NCBI GenBank assembly: GCA_963769715.1
Contig: CAVYNE010000005.1
Span: 124,001 to 188,000, forward strand
Source: Palsa-504 sp963769715
GTDB taxonomy: Bacteria > Actinomycetota > Actinomycetes > Streptosporangiales > Streptosporangiaceae
DNA length: 64,000 nucleotides
Direction: 5' to 3'
Every line of letters starts with the position of its first letter. Positions within the stretch are counted from its first letter, which is position 1. Shown here piece by piece: positions 1 through 7,647 of the stretch. A model generated the notes under the pieces. That model had not been told where the DNA came from, ran no database searches, and saw only the letters and a program-made list of their open reading frames with translations. The position numbers and the translations under genes were made by a program.

Positions 1-182
1 ATGAGGTTGAGCAGCGTGGACTTCCCGCTGCCCGAGGGACCCATGACGGCCACCACCTCCCCGGCCGCCACGCTCAGGCTGACGTCCGCCAGCGCCGGCC
101 GCGCACCGGCCTGATAGGTCTTGGTCACGCCGTTGATCCGGATCACGTCGCCGTCGGCGTCGGGCACCCTCTGCTGTCTCAT
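1..182 (-). CDS. ABC transporter ATP-binding protein (N-terminal 60 residues only)
   Basis: The window opens inside this gene; only its 5' end is present, read leftwards from the ATG at 180-182. The 60 visible residues contain a typical MacB/LolD-like beginning (DVIRINGVTKTY) and a complete Walker A motif, GPSGSGKST, at about residues 48-56. Such ATPases usually pair with an FtsX/MacB-type permease in a lipoprotein or antimicrobial export system; the permease would lie to the left of the window. It is divergent from the histidine kinase at 386, which is a common arrangement for a kinase controlling a neighbouring exporter, but nothing here proves that link. Confidence 0.85.
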   Translation of the reverse strand, partial: MRQQRVPDADGDVIRINGVTKTYQAGARPALADVSLSVAAGEVVAVMGPSGSGKSTLLNL

Positions 183-385
183 CGGATCCTCTCAATACGG
201 AATTAGCCGGCCGGGCCGGGTGGGCTCGGGAACCCGGCAGGCCCGGCCGCGGATGCCAGGATGGCGCATCCGGGCGGCCGCGCGCAGTGGCCCAGGAGCC
301 CGAATCCGGGGTGAAGCTAGCACCACCCCCGACCGTGAACCCTGCTGGATGGGCGGGCCCGGCCCGCACGCGTACCGTGGACGTC

Positions 386-1681
386 ATGGCCACCTCCGTC
401 CTGCCTCGCGGCGCGCCGACCCGGCGGTACCGCCGCGTCCCGTGGTCGCCGCGGGCCTGGGGCCAGGCCCTGTACCTGGCCGGGGGAATCCCGGCGCAGC
501 TTGTCCCGCTGCTCCTCGTGGTCTTGAGCTCCTTGGCCAGGCCTAGAGGGCTGTGGCCTCTTCTCCTCCTGGTAGCCGTGTTCCTTGCGGTGCCGCTGCT
601 CACCGCGATCCAGCGCCATCGGCTGCGGGCCACCGCCGGCGTGCTGATACCGCCGCAGCCGGTCATACCCGACCGGCTGAGCGCGCGGGGGATCGTCACG
701 GCGGCCCGCACGCGGGCCACCTGGCGCCAGCTCGGTTACCACCTGCTAGCTGCCCCGGCGCTGGCGGTGGCCGCCATCATTGCCCTCGGGATGTGGCTGG
801 CGGGAATCCTGTACGCCCTGGTGTACGCCTACGCCTGGACGCTGCCCGCGGGAAGCCTGCTCCAGCGCGGCCAGTCGTCGCCGCTACCCGGGCACCTGCC
901 GCCCTTCTCCAACATCTCGATGGACGCCTACCTGACCGCCGGCGGGATCGCGCTGCTGGTGACCGCCCCGTGGCTCACCGCCGCGGTCGGTGCGCTGGAC
1001 GCCAGAGCCGCCCGGGCGCTGCTGGGCCCGAGCCGCGCCGAGGAGCTGGAATACCAGGTGGAACGGCTGGCCCAGACCCGGGCAGGCGTGGTCGACGCCG
1101 CCGACGCCGAGCGGCGCCGCCTGGAGCGGGACCTGCACGACGGCACCCAGCAGCGGCTGGTCTCGCTCGCGATGCGGCTGGGCATGGCCCGCGCTGAACG
1201 CCCCGACGCGGCGCAGGCTCATCAGGTCATCGCCGAGGCCCACGAGGAGGCCAAGGCCGCCCTCCTCGAGCTTCGCCACCTGGTCCGCGGCCTGCACCCG
1301 GCCGTGCTCGAGGACCGCGGCCTGGACGCGGCGCTTTCCGGCGTGGCGGCGCGGCTGCCGATCCCGGTCCGGCTGACCGTGGACGTGCCCCACCGACCGC
1401 CGCCCATGATCGAGGCGGTCGCCTACTTCGTGGTCTCCGAAGGCCTCACCAACATCACCAAGCACGCCCAGGCGAGCCAGGCGGAGGTGGTCGTGCAACG
1501 TGCCAACGACCGGCTGCACATCATCGTCAGCGACGACGGCGTGGGCGGCGCCGACCCGGCCCGCGGCACCGGCCTGGCCGGCCTGGCCAAGCGCGCCGCG
1601 TCGGTCGACGGAACCTTCGATATCGCCAGCCCGCCCGGCGGGCCGACCCTGCTCACGGTGGACCTGCCATGCGCGCGGTAG
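386..1681 (+). CDS. Two-component sensor histidine kinase, NarL/LuxR-partner (HisKA_3) type
   Basis: A membrane-bound sensor kinase of 431 residues. Hydrophobic segments at about residues 24-72, 115-150 and 180-205 form the sensor region. The dimerisation box RDLHDGTQQ carries the phospho-acceptor His251, followed by a HATPase domain with an N box (GLTNITKHA, Asn356) and a glycine-rich G box (GVGG...GTGLAGL, about 385-400). The ATG at 386 is preferred over an upstream in-frame start at 287 because the extra 33 residues look like untranslated leader. The stop overlaps the next gene by 13 bases, so the two are translationally coupled. No response regulator is adjacent in the window; it may lie left of base 1 or elsewhere. 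Confidence 0.88.
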   Translation: MATSVLPRGAPTRRYRRVPWSPRAWGQALYLAGGIPAQLVPLLLVVLSSLARPRGLWPLLLLVAVFLAVPLLTAIQRHRLRATAGVLIPPQPVIPDRLSARGIVTAARTRATWRQLGYHLLAAPALAVAAIIALGMWLAGILYALVYAYAWTLPAGSLLQRGQSSPLPGHLPPFSNISMDAYLTAGGIALLVTAPWLTAAVGALDARAARALLGPSRAEELEYQVERLAQTRAGVVDAADAERRRLERDLHDGTQQRLVSLAMRLGMARAERPDAAQAHQVIAEAHEEAKAALLELRHLVRGLHPAVLEDRGLDAALSGVAARLPIPVRLTVDVPHRPPPMIEAVAYFVVSEGLTNITKHAQASQAEVVVQRANDRLHIIVSDDGVGGADPARGTGLAGLAKRAASVDGTFDIASPPGGPTLLTVDLPCAR

Positions 1682-2517
1682 CCGCCCGCGGCCGCTGGAT
1701 CTGGGGCCTGTCCGGCCTGGTCACCACGGCGGCCCTCGTCGTCCCCGGTACCCGCCTCATCACCTCAGCCGGGCAGGCCGAGCACGCGCAGCCGGCGCAG
1801 ACCGCGAGCCGGACGGTAACGGTGCCGCAGCCGGTCACCAGCCTGACCGTGCAGAGCTACGGCGACCCGGTGCAGGTATCGGCCGGACCGGTCCGCCGCG
1901 TCGAGGTCACGGAAATCCTCAATTACGATCCGCAGGCGGGCGGTCCGCCTGCGGTGGCGCAGTCGGTGTCCGGCGGCCACCTCAGCCTGGGCGACCCCGC
2001 GTGTGCCAACTCCAACTGCGACGTCAGCTTCTCGGTGACCGTGCCATCGGGCGTCACCGCCACCGTGACCACCGAGGGCGCTCCGGTGACCGTCTCCGGG
2101 ATCGCCGGGGCGAACCTGGACTCCGGCGGCGGGCCGGTGCGCGCCGCCGGGATCGGCGGGCCGCTCACCGTCAGCACCGGCGGCGGGCCGCTGCTGCTGG
2201 ACGGCCTGGCCGGCACACTGAGCGCCGACACCGGCGGCGGGCCCCTGACCGCCCAGGGCGTCACCGCCACGACCGTCACGATCACTACGGGCGGCGGCGA
2301 CGCGCGGCTGGCCTTCTCCGCGGCCCCGGACACGCTGACGGTCAGCACCGACGGCGGCTCCGCGCAGCTAGCCGTGCCGGGCGGTCCCTACGCGCTGAAC
2401 GCCGACAGCGGCGGCGGCCCGCAGTCGGTGGGCATCGCGACCGACCCCGCCGCCGGCCGCTCCATCACGGTCATCAGCGGCGGCGGGCCGCTATGGATCG
2501 GGCCGGCTGGGCGCTAA
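1669..2517 (+). CDS. DUF4097-like beta-repeat membrane or surface protein
   Basis: A 282-residue protein starting inside the last codons of the kinase gene. Residues 8-28 form one hydrophobic segment (uncleaved anchor or signal). From about residue 120 on, short beta-strand repeats recur with GGG/GGP turns (SGGGP, TGGGP, DGGSA), the pattern of DUF4097, a right-handed beta-helix-like fold often encoded beside PspC-type or LiaS-type sensor kinases. The coupling to the kinase suggests an accessory role in envelope sensing; that is inference. No catalytic motif is visible. Two cysteines at about residues 106 and 110 could form a disulphide outside the membrane. Confidence 0.75.
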   Translation: MRAVAARGRWIWGLSGLVTTAALVVPGTRLITSAGQAEHAQPAQTASRTVTVPQPVTSLTVQSYGDPVQVSAGPVRRVEVTEILNYDPQAGGPPAVAQSVSGGHLSLGDPACANSNCDVSFSVTVPSGVTATVTTEGAPVTVSGIAGANLDSGGGPVRAAGIGGPLTVSTGGGPLLLDGLAGTLSADTGGGPLTAQGVTATTVTITTGGGDARLAFSAAPDTLTVSTDGGSAQLAVPGGPYALNADSGGGPQSVGIATDPAAGRSITVISGGGPLWIGPAGR

Positions 2518-2683
2518 CCCGCACGGACGGCGACGTTCGGCGAGCCGGGCGGGCGGGGCCGCGGGCGGCGGGCCAGCAGCGGGACGAGAAGTAGCGCCGG
2601 GGCGGCGGCGGCGGAGGCCCCAGCGATCTGCGCAGCCGGTCCAGCCACAGACTCATTCTTGAACGCCTCATGCCTCTAGAATC

Positions 2684-2700
2684 AGCTAAATAATTTAGCT
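2684..2700. promoter_or_regulatory. 17-bp perfect palindrome (possible operator)
   Basis: AGCTAAAT-A-ATTTAGCT, a perfect dyad with a single central base, in the AT-rich stretch upstream of the GntR gene. It lies upstream of the -35 box and could bind a homodimeric regulator; no regulator is assigned. Confidence 0.45.
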
Positions 2701-2727
2701 TGTCAAGTATCGATGCTACCAGCCGCG

Positions 2728-2777
2728 TTGACAATCCGAGTCCATCGATCTAGTGTCTTAGTCATCTAAGACATTAG
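2728..2777 (+). promoter_or_regulatory. Sigma70-type promoter with overlapping operator for the GntR/ABC operon
   Basis: A consensus -35 TTGACA (2728-2733), 17-bp spacer, and -10 TAGTGT (2751-2756). The -10 box lies inside an inverted repeat with 11-base arms, CTAGTGTCTTA (2750-2760) and TAAGACATTAG (2767-2777), one mismatch, 6-base centre. The GTG start of the GntR gene follows 7 bases later. The geometry is that of autorepression by the encoded YtrA-type regulator: dimer binding would block RNA polymerase. Confidence 0.72.
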
Positions 2778-2784
2778 GAGCAAG

Positions 2785-3183
2785 GTGATCAGCTTCCGCG
2801 TTGACGGCCGCTCGGTGGTCCCGCCGTATCTGCAGATCGTCCAGCAGGTCCGGCAGGCACTGCGGATGGGCCTGCTGGACGTGGGCGACAAGCTCCCGCC
2901 AGTGCGGGAGGTCGTCGCAGCGACGGCCGTCAACCCGAACACGGTGCTCAAGGCCTATCGCGACCTCGAACGCGAGGGCCTGATCGAAGCCCGGGCCGGC
3001 CATGGCACGTTCGTGCTGAAACGCCCGCCCGGGCCGCCGCCAGGCACCCACGCACGGCTGGGCCGCAGCCTGGCCCGGTGGGTGCGGCACGCGCGCGAGG
3101 CCGGGCTCGACAACGAGTCGATCGAGTCGCTCCTGCGCGTCACGCTGCGCGCAGCCGCCGACGAGGAAGAGGAGATCGCATGA
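2785..3183 (+). CDS. GntR-family transcriptional regulator, YtrA subfamily
   Basis: A 132-residue regulator with an N-terminal winged helix-turn-helix (residues about 10-75, including KLPPVREVVAATAVNPNTV) and only a short helical tail, as is typical of the YtrA subfamily, which lacks a large effector domain and controls adjacent ABC exporters. The GTG start at 2785 has an AGGAGCAAG ribosome site just upstream. Its stop overlaps the ATG of the ATPase (ATGA at 3180-3183). The palindromic promoter in front is the probable autoregulatory target. Confidence 0.88.
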   Translation: MISFRVDGRSVVPPYLQIVQQVRQALRMGLLDVGDKLPPVREVVAATAVNPNTVLKAYRDLEREGLIEARAGHGTFVLKRPPGPPPGTHARLGRSLARWVRHAREAGLDNESIESLLRVTLRAAADEEEEIA

Positions 3184-4091
3184 CTCCGGTAATCCAGACC
3201 CGCGGGCTGTCCAAGCGGTACCGCCGGGTCCGCGGCCTGAGCGACTGCACCATCACCGTCCCCGAAGGGCGGATATCGGCGCTGATCGGCCCGAACGGCG
3301 CAGGCAAGACCACGTTGCTGCGCCTGCTGGCCAGGCTGGCCAGGCCGACCGCTGGGGAGATGGCGGTGCTCGGCGGCACACCCCGCCAGGACCCGGTCTT
3401 CCTGGCCGAGATCGGCTACCTCGCCCAGGAGATGCCGCTGTACCGGCGGTTCACCGCCGACGATCACAACGGCATCGGCGCGCACCTGAACCGCCGCTGG
3501 GACGCCGCATCCGTACCGGACCGGCTGAGGTCGCTGAACATCCCGCTGGACCGGGCGGCGGGCTCGCTGTCCGGTGGCCAGCGAGCCCAGCTGGCGCTGG
3601 CGCTGACCCTGGCCAAGAAGCCCAGGCTGCTGCTTCTCGACGAGCCGGTCGCCGCGCTGGACCCGCTGGCCCGGCGGCATTTCCTGGCCAGCTTGGCCGA
3701 AGCGGTCGCCGACGGCGGCCTGACCGTCGTGCTGTCCTCGCACTTGCTCGCCGACCTGGAACGGGTCGCCGACCACCTGATCTTGCTGGCCGCGTCCCGG
3801 GTCCAGCTGTGCGGCGACATCGACGCGCTGCTGGCTGAGCACCACGTCCTGATCGGCCCGCGCAAGGACACCACGGCGATCGAGAGGACCCACACCGTCG
3901 TGCAGGCCGTGCGCACCGCCCGCCAGACCACCCTGCTCGTCCGCGGGGACGCCCCGGTGATCGACCCGGGCTGGGAGAGCGACGAGGTCGGGCTCGAAGA
4001 AATGGTGCTGGCCTACATGAGCCAGCAGAGCATGGGCCAGGACGCCGCGCCGCCCATGGCGCACCTAACCACGGTTGGAGAAGACCAATGA
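3180..4091 (+). CDS. ABC transporter ATP-binding protein (ABC-2/YtrB type)
   Basis: A 303-residue ATPase. Walker A GPNGAGKTT at residues 37-45, signature LSGGQ at 130-134, Walker B LLLLDEP at about 150-156, and an H-loop (SSHLLAD). A C-terminal extension of about 90 residues follows, as in antibiotic exporter ATPases. The start at 3180 is chosen because it overlaps the GntR stop by 4 bases and places the first beta-strand correctly; an open frame extending upstream to 3078 lies within the GntR gene. It overlaps the permease start by 4 bases. It should energise the permease encoded next. Confidence 0.92.
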   Translation: MTPVIQTRGLSKRYRRVRGLSDCTITVPEGRISALIGPNGAGKTTLLRLLARLARPTAGEMAVLGGTPRQDPVFLAEIGYLAQEMPLYRRFTADDHNGIGAHLNRRWDAASVPDRLRSLNIPLDRAAGSLSGGQRAQLALALTLAKKPRLLLLDEPVAALDPLARRHFLASLAEAVADGGLTVVLSSHLLADLERVADHLILLAASRVQLCGDIDALLAEHHVLIGPRKDTTAIERTHTVVQAVRTARQTTLLVRGDAPVIDPGWESDEVGLEEMVLAYMSQQSMGQDAAPPMAHLTTVGEDQ

Positions 4092-5068
4092 CCTGGCTCG
4101 TCTGGCGTCAGCACCGCGCCCAGTTCTACGTGGGCGCCGCCCTGCTGGCCGCGCTCGCCGTCCTGCTGCTGATCACCGGCCTGCAGATGGCCTCTCAGTA
4201 CCAGTCCGCCCTCGCCGCTTGCACCGCGAACCACAACTGCGCGGACCTCGCGAGCACGCTGTTCCTCGGCAGCCACGCGGTCGGCTTCCTGGTCATCATG
4301 ACCCTGGGCGCACCGGCTCTGGTCGGACTGTTCTGGGGTGCCCCGCTGGTGGCAGCCGAGCTCGAGACAGGCACTCATCAGTTCGCCTGGATGCAGAGCG
4401 TCACGCGCAAGCACTGGCTCGCGGTGAAGGCCGGCTGGATGCTGCTCGCCGCGACGGTCTGGGGCGGCGTCATCTCTGCCCTCGTGACCTGGTGGTCCGG
4501 ACCGGACAACGCCCTGCAGCTTGATCAGTTCAAGCCCGGCCGGTTCGACATCATGGGCATCGTCCCGGTGGCCTACGCGCTGTTCGCGATGGCCCTCGGC
4601 ATCTGCGCTGGCGCGCTGCTACGTCGCACCCTGCCGGCGCTGGCCGTCACCCTCGCCGGGTTCATTGCCGTCCGCGCGACGGTCACCCTCTGGCTTCGCC
4701 CGCACTACATGAGCGCGATCACCGTCACGCACAGCGTATTGAGCGGATACACGCCTGCCGGATCCTACTGGCAGGTCGCGCAGGGCGTCCTCGGTCCGCA
4801 CGGCCAACTGGTCCCGGCCCCGAACGGAGCCGCGGTTTATAACATCCCCTTCGGTTACCTCCCGGCTTCCTGTGCGAGCGTGAGCCGGGGCGCCGCTGAC
4901 GTTTCGCCGTCCTGCCGGGACGCCCTGGCCAGCTTCCGGGCCTTCCTTACCTACCAGCCCGCCGGCCGTTACTGGGCGTTCCAGGGGATCGAGGCCGGCA
5001 TCTTCGTCCTGATCGCCGCCATCCTTATTATCGTGGCGGCGGTCGTGCTGCTCCGCCGTGACGCCTAG
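4088..5068 (+). CDS. ABC transporter permease (ABC-2 type, six transmembrane segments)
   Basis: A 326-residue integral membrane protein with hydrophobic segments at about residues 11-33, 71-97, 114-138, 155-178, 183-202 and 300-322. The large loop between the fifth and sixth segments holds two cysteines (SCASV...SCRD), likely exposed outside. ATGA overlap with the ATPase indicates one operon: regulator, ATPase, permease. Substrate unknown; YtrA-controlled systems commonly respond to cell-wall-active peptides. Its last 4 bases overlap the convergent MaoC gene. Confidence 0.85.
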   Translation: MTWLVWRQHRAQFYVGAALLAALAVLLLITGLQMASQYQSALAACTANHNCADLASTLFLGSHAVGFLVIMTLGAPALVGLFWGAPLVAAELETGTHQFAWMQSVTRKHWLAVKAGWMLLAATVWGGVISALVTWWSGPDNALQLDQFKPGRFDIMGIVPVAYALFAMALGICAGALLRRTLPALAVTLAGFIAVRATVTLWLRPHYMSAITVTHSVLSGYTPAGSYWQVAQGVLGPHGQLVPAPNGAAVYNIPFGYLPASCASVSRGAADVSPSCRDALASFRAFLTYQPAGRYWAFQGIEAGIFVLIAAILIIVAAVVLLRRDA

Positions 5069-5571
5069 AGGGCTTCGCCCGGGGGCTGGTAGCCGCGGCC
5101 GCGGATCAGCCGGACGGGCGTGTAGATCAGCAGATCCTCACCGTGCTGGTTGCGGACGCTGTTCGCAGTGGTCACCACGCCGCGCTGGCCGGTGCTCGCC
5201 GCGCGCGCCTGCGTCACCTCGACCACCACGTGGATGGTGTCCCCGACATAGGCGGGCCGCTTGATCGACAGATCCATGGACATGAACGCCAGGCCGGTCC
5301 CGTTGATCACGTTGGTCTGGATGACCAGCCCTTCGCCGAGGCAGTAGACCAGGGCACCGGGGACCAGTCGCCCGGTGTACCCGCCCGCGGCGGCGTGCGA
5401 GGCGTCCAGGAACAGCGCCTCGTTGAAACCGCTCCAGGTGACGAACGTGATCAGGTCGGTCTCTGTGATGGTGCGGGCCGCGGTGCGGAATACGCTGCCG
5501 ACGGTCATCTCCTCCCACGTCTGGCCCTGGACCAGCAGCGGCGGGTAGGTGTCGTCGGGGTGTGTGGTCAT
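5065..5571 (-). CDS. MaoC-like hotdog-fold dehydratase
   Basis: A 168-residue single hotdog protein of the MaoC/R-hydratase family (motifs TETDLITFVTWSG, GGYTGRLVPGAL, KRPAYVGDTIHV). In the acyl-CoA pathway it would hydrate or dehydrate an enoyl-CoA. The usual Asp-x4-His pair of catalytic R-hydratases is not evident: the region reads FVTWSGFNEALFLD, so it may be a non-catalytic partner or have a modified role. ATGA-type overlap with the crotonase gene (5568-5571) places both in one operon read leftwards. Confidence 0.78.
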   Translation of the reverse strand: MTTHPDDTYPPLLVQGQTWEEMTVGSVFRTAARTITETDLITFVTWSGFNEALFLDASHAAAGGYTGRLVPGALVYCLGEGLVIQTNVINGTGLAFMSMDLSIKRPAYVGDTIHVVVEVTQARAASTGQRGVVTTANSVRNQHGEDLLIYTPVRLIRGRGYQPPGEAL

Positions 5572-6389
5572 CGTGATCCTTCCTGCGCATCCTCAACGGC
5601 CCGGAAATCGGGTGGCCGTTTCTCCTTCAGGGCCGCCAGTCCCTCGCGGGCCTCGGGCAGGCCGAAGCCGAAGAACTCATACCCCAGCGACGCGTCGAAC
5701 AGCGGGCCGGCCTGGCGGTACCAGTTGTTCAGCGAGTACTTGGTCCAGCGCACCGCGGTGGCCGGCAAGTTGGCCAGGTCCCGGGCGATCGCCATGGCCC
5801 GTTCGGTCACCTCGTCGTCGTCGACGCAACATGACACCAGGCCGATGCGCTCCGCCTCCTCGCCGGTCAGCGGCGCGCAGGAGAGCAGGTAGTACTTGGC
5901 CTTGGCCATGCCGCACAGCAGCGGCCAGCAGATCGCCGCGTGGTCCCCGGCCGCGACACCCAGCCGGGTGTGGCCGTCCACGATCTTGGCGGACCGCCCG
6001 GCCACCGAGACGTCCGCCAGCAGCGCGACCACCAGGCCGGCTCCGACCGCCGGGCCGCGGATGGCCGAGACCACCGGCTTGGAGCAGTTGATCACCCCGT
6101 AGACGAGGTCCCGCGCTTCGCGCAGGACCCGGGCGCGGACGGCGACGTCCCGGGTCATGTCCTCGATCATGTCGAAGGCGCCCCCGGCCGAGAACGCCGT
6201 GCCCGCACCCCGGACGACGACCGAGCGGACGTCGTCGTCGCGGTCCACCACGGCCCAGACGTCGGCGAGATCCCGGTGCATCTGCGCGCCCACCGCGTTC
6301 AGCCGCGGTGCGTCCAGCACGATCTGCAGTACCCCCGAGTCCAGCGTCTCGCAGCGCAGGCTCGGGAAATCCGCGTAACGGTCGGTCAT
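5568..6389 (-). CDS. Enoyl-CoA hydratase/isomerase (crotonase) family protein
   Basis: A 273-residue crotonase-fold protein. The two oxyanion-hole segments are visible, AFSAGG at residues 65-70 and RGPAVGAGL at 111-119. At the position of the first catalytic glutamate in classical hydratases (GNALGGGCE) the sequence has Val120, and the second acidic position falls in a GDHAA segment, so classical hydratase chemistry is doubtful; an isomerase, hydrolase or lyase of the superfamily is as likely. It is divergent from the dehydrogenase gene at 6515 and shares with it a promoter region carrying the AT-rich element described at 6442-6471. Confidence 0.85.
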   Translation of the reverse strand: MTDRYADFPSLRCETLDSGVLQIVLDAPRLNAVGAQMHRDLADVWAVVDRDDDVRSVVVRGAGTAFSAGGAFDMIEDMTRDVAVRARVLREARDLVYGVINCSKPVVSAIRGPAVGAGLVVALLADVSVAGRSAKIVDGHTRLGVAAGDHAAICWPLLCGMAKAKYYLLSCAPLTGEEAERIGLVSCCVDDDEVTERAMAIARDLANLPATAVRWTKYSLNNWYRQAGPLFDASLGYEFFGFGLPEAREGLAALKEKRPPDFRAVEDAQEGSR

Positions 6390-6441
6390 CGGGCCGCACC
6401 TTCCCTCGTGGTCGCGCGGTAGTCCGCACGCACCATGACAG

Positions 6442-6471
6442 ATAGTATAACTAGTTGTATGATTTTACTGT
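6442..6471. promoter_or_regulatory. Divergent promoter region with shared AT-rich element
   Basis: ATAGTATAAC (6442-6451), an 11-base gap, then TTTTACT (6463-6469). The same two blocks with exactly the same spacing occur at 15994-16021, between another pair of divergent acyl-CoA genes. Read on the minus strand it gives a -10-like TATACT. The minus-strand word ACAGTAAAATCAT (6459-6471) recurs in related form at 24611, 26989 and 29956. Confidence 0.5.
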
Positions 6472-6514
6472 AATGAACTGCGCGGTCGTAGACTGCGGCG
6501 AGCCTGGAGGCCGG

Positions 6515-7645
6515 ATGGACTTCCTCTTCACGGACGAACAACTCGAACTGCGGGTCACCGTGCGCGACTTCCTGGCCAGCAAGTCGGCCGGCCAGACCGT
6601 GCGCGAGCTGATGGCCACCCCCGCTGGCTACGACCCTGCGGTCTGGAGGCAGCTGAGCGACCAGCTCGGGCTGGTTGGTCTGGCCGTTCCCGAGGAGTAC
6701 GAGGGAGCTGGGTTCGGCTACGTGGAGCTCGGCATCGTCTTCGAGGAGATGGGCCGGGCACTGTTGTGCGCACCCTACCTGTCCAGCGTGGCCCTGGCCA
6801 CCGAGGCCCTGCTGCGCTGCCCGGACGAGGCGGCCAGGAAGGACCTGCTGCCGGGCCTGGCCGCCGGCACGACCATCGGCACGCTGGCCCTGCTGGAGCA
6901 GCCCGGCCGCTGGGACGAGGCGAGCGTGCGGACGCGGGCCCGCTGGAGCGGGGCCAAGGGGTCCGGGTGGGTGCTGGACGGAGGCAAGCGGCACGTGCTG
7001 GATGGCCACATTGCTGATCTCATCATGGTCGGCGCGCGCACGCCGACCGGCATCGGCCTGTTCGCCGTGGACGGCGGCGCGCCTGGCCTTCGGCGGGTGC
7101 CCGTGCCCACCCTCGACCAGACCCGCAAGCAGGCGCAGCTAGAGTTCACGGGGACGCCGGCCCGGCTGATCGGGGACGAGGCTGACGGCTGGCGGGTGAT
7201 CCGCCGCGTGCTGCATACCGCCGCCGTCCTGCTGGCCGCCGAGCAGGTCGGCGGCGCGTCCCGGGCGGTGGAGATGGCCGCTGAATACGCCGGGATGCGG
7301 GTCCAGTTCGGGCGGCCGATCGGCTCGTTCCAGGCCATCAAGCACATGTGCGCGGACATGTTGACCGAGGTGGAAGCGGCCCGTTCGGCGGCTTATTACG
7401 GCCTGTGGGCGCTCGAAGGGGACAGCGAGGACGTGCCGCTGGCCGCCAGCCTGGCCAAGGTGTACTGCTCCGCTGCGTACTCGAAAATCGCGGGCGACCT
7501 CATCCAGGTGCACGGCGGCATCGGCTTCACCTGGGAGCATCCCGCCCACCTGTACTTCAAGCGGGCCAAGACCTCCGAGGCGATGTTCGGCACTCCGGGG
7601 TACCACCGTAACCTGCTGGCCGCGCAGTTGGGACTGGAGGCTTAG
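6515..7645 (+). CDS. Acyl-CoA dehydrogenase, probable non-catalytic subunit of a heteromeric pair
   Basis: A 376-residue acyl-CoA dehydrogenase. The ATG at 6515 has a GGAGG site 4 bases upstream; an earlier in-frame ATG at 6455 gives an uncharacteristic leader. FAD-binding segments such as QFGRPIGSFQAIKH and QVHGGIGFTWEHPAHLYFKR are intact. Neither usual location of the catalytic glutamate is filled: the helix-G region reads VLHTAAVLLAAEQVG and the C-terminal EGT position reads FGTPGYH. In known alpha2-beta2 dehydrogenases (for example ChsE1-ChsE2) one subunit lacks the base. The next gene starts 2 bases after this stop and has the glutamate, so the two probably form one enzyme. Confidence 0.88.
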   Translation: MDFLFTDEQLELRVTVRDFLASKSAGQTVRELMATPAGYDPAVWRQLSDQLGLVGLAVPEEYEGAGFGYVELGIVFEEMGRALLCAPYLSSVALATEALLRCPDEAARKDLLPGLAAGTTIGTLALLEQPGRWDEASVRTRARWSGAKGSGWVLDGGKRHVLDGHIADLIMVGARTPTGIGLFAVDGGAPGLRRVPVPTLDQTRKQAQLEFTGTPARLIGDEADGWRVIRRVLHTAAVLLAAEQVGGASRAVEMAAEYAGMRVQFGRPIGSFQAIKHMCADMLTEVEAARSAAYYGLWALEGDSEDVPLAASLAKVYCSAAYSKIAGDLIQVHGGIGFTWEHPAHLYFKRAKTSEAMFGTPGYHRNLLAAQLGLEA

Positions 7646-7647
7646 GA

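Noticed and set aside
2474..2734. Divergent gene upstream of the GntR operon
   Set aside because: The minus-strand frame has no family features or ribosome site and overlaps the DUF4097-like 3' end.
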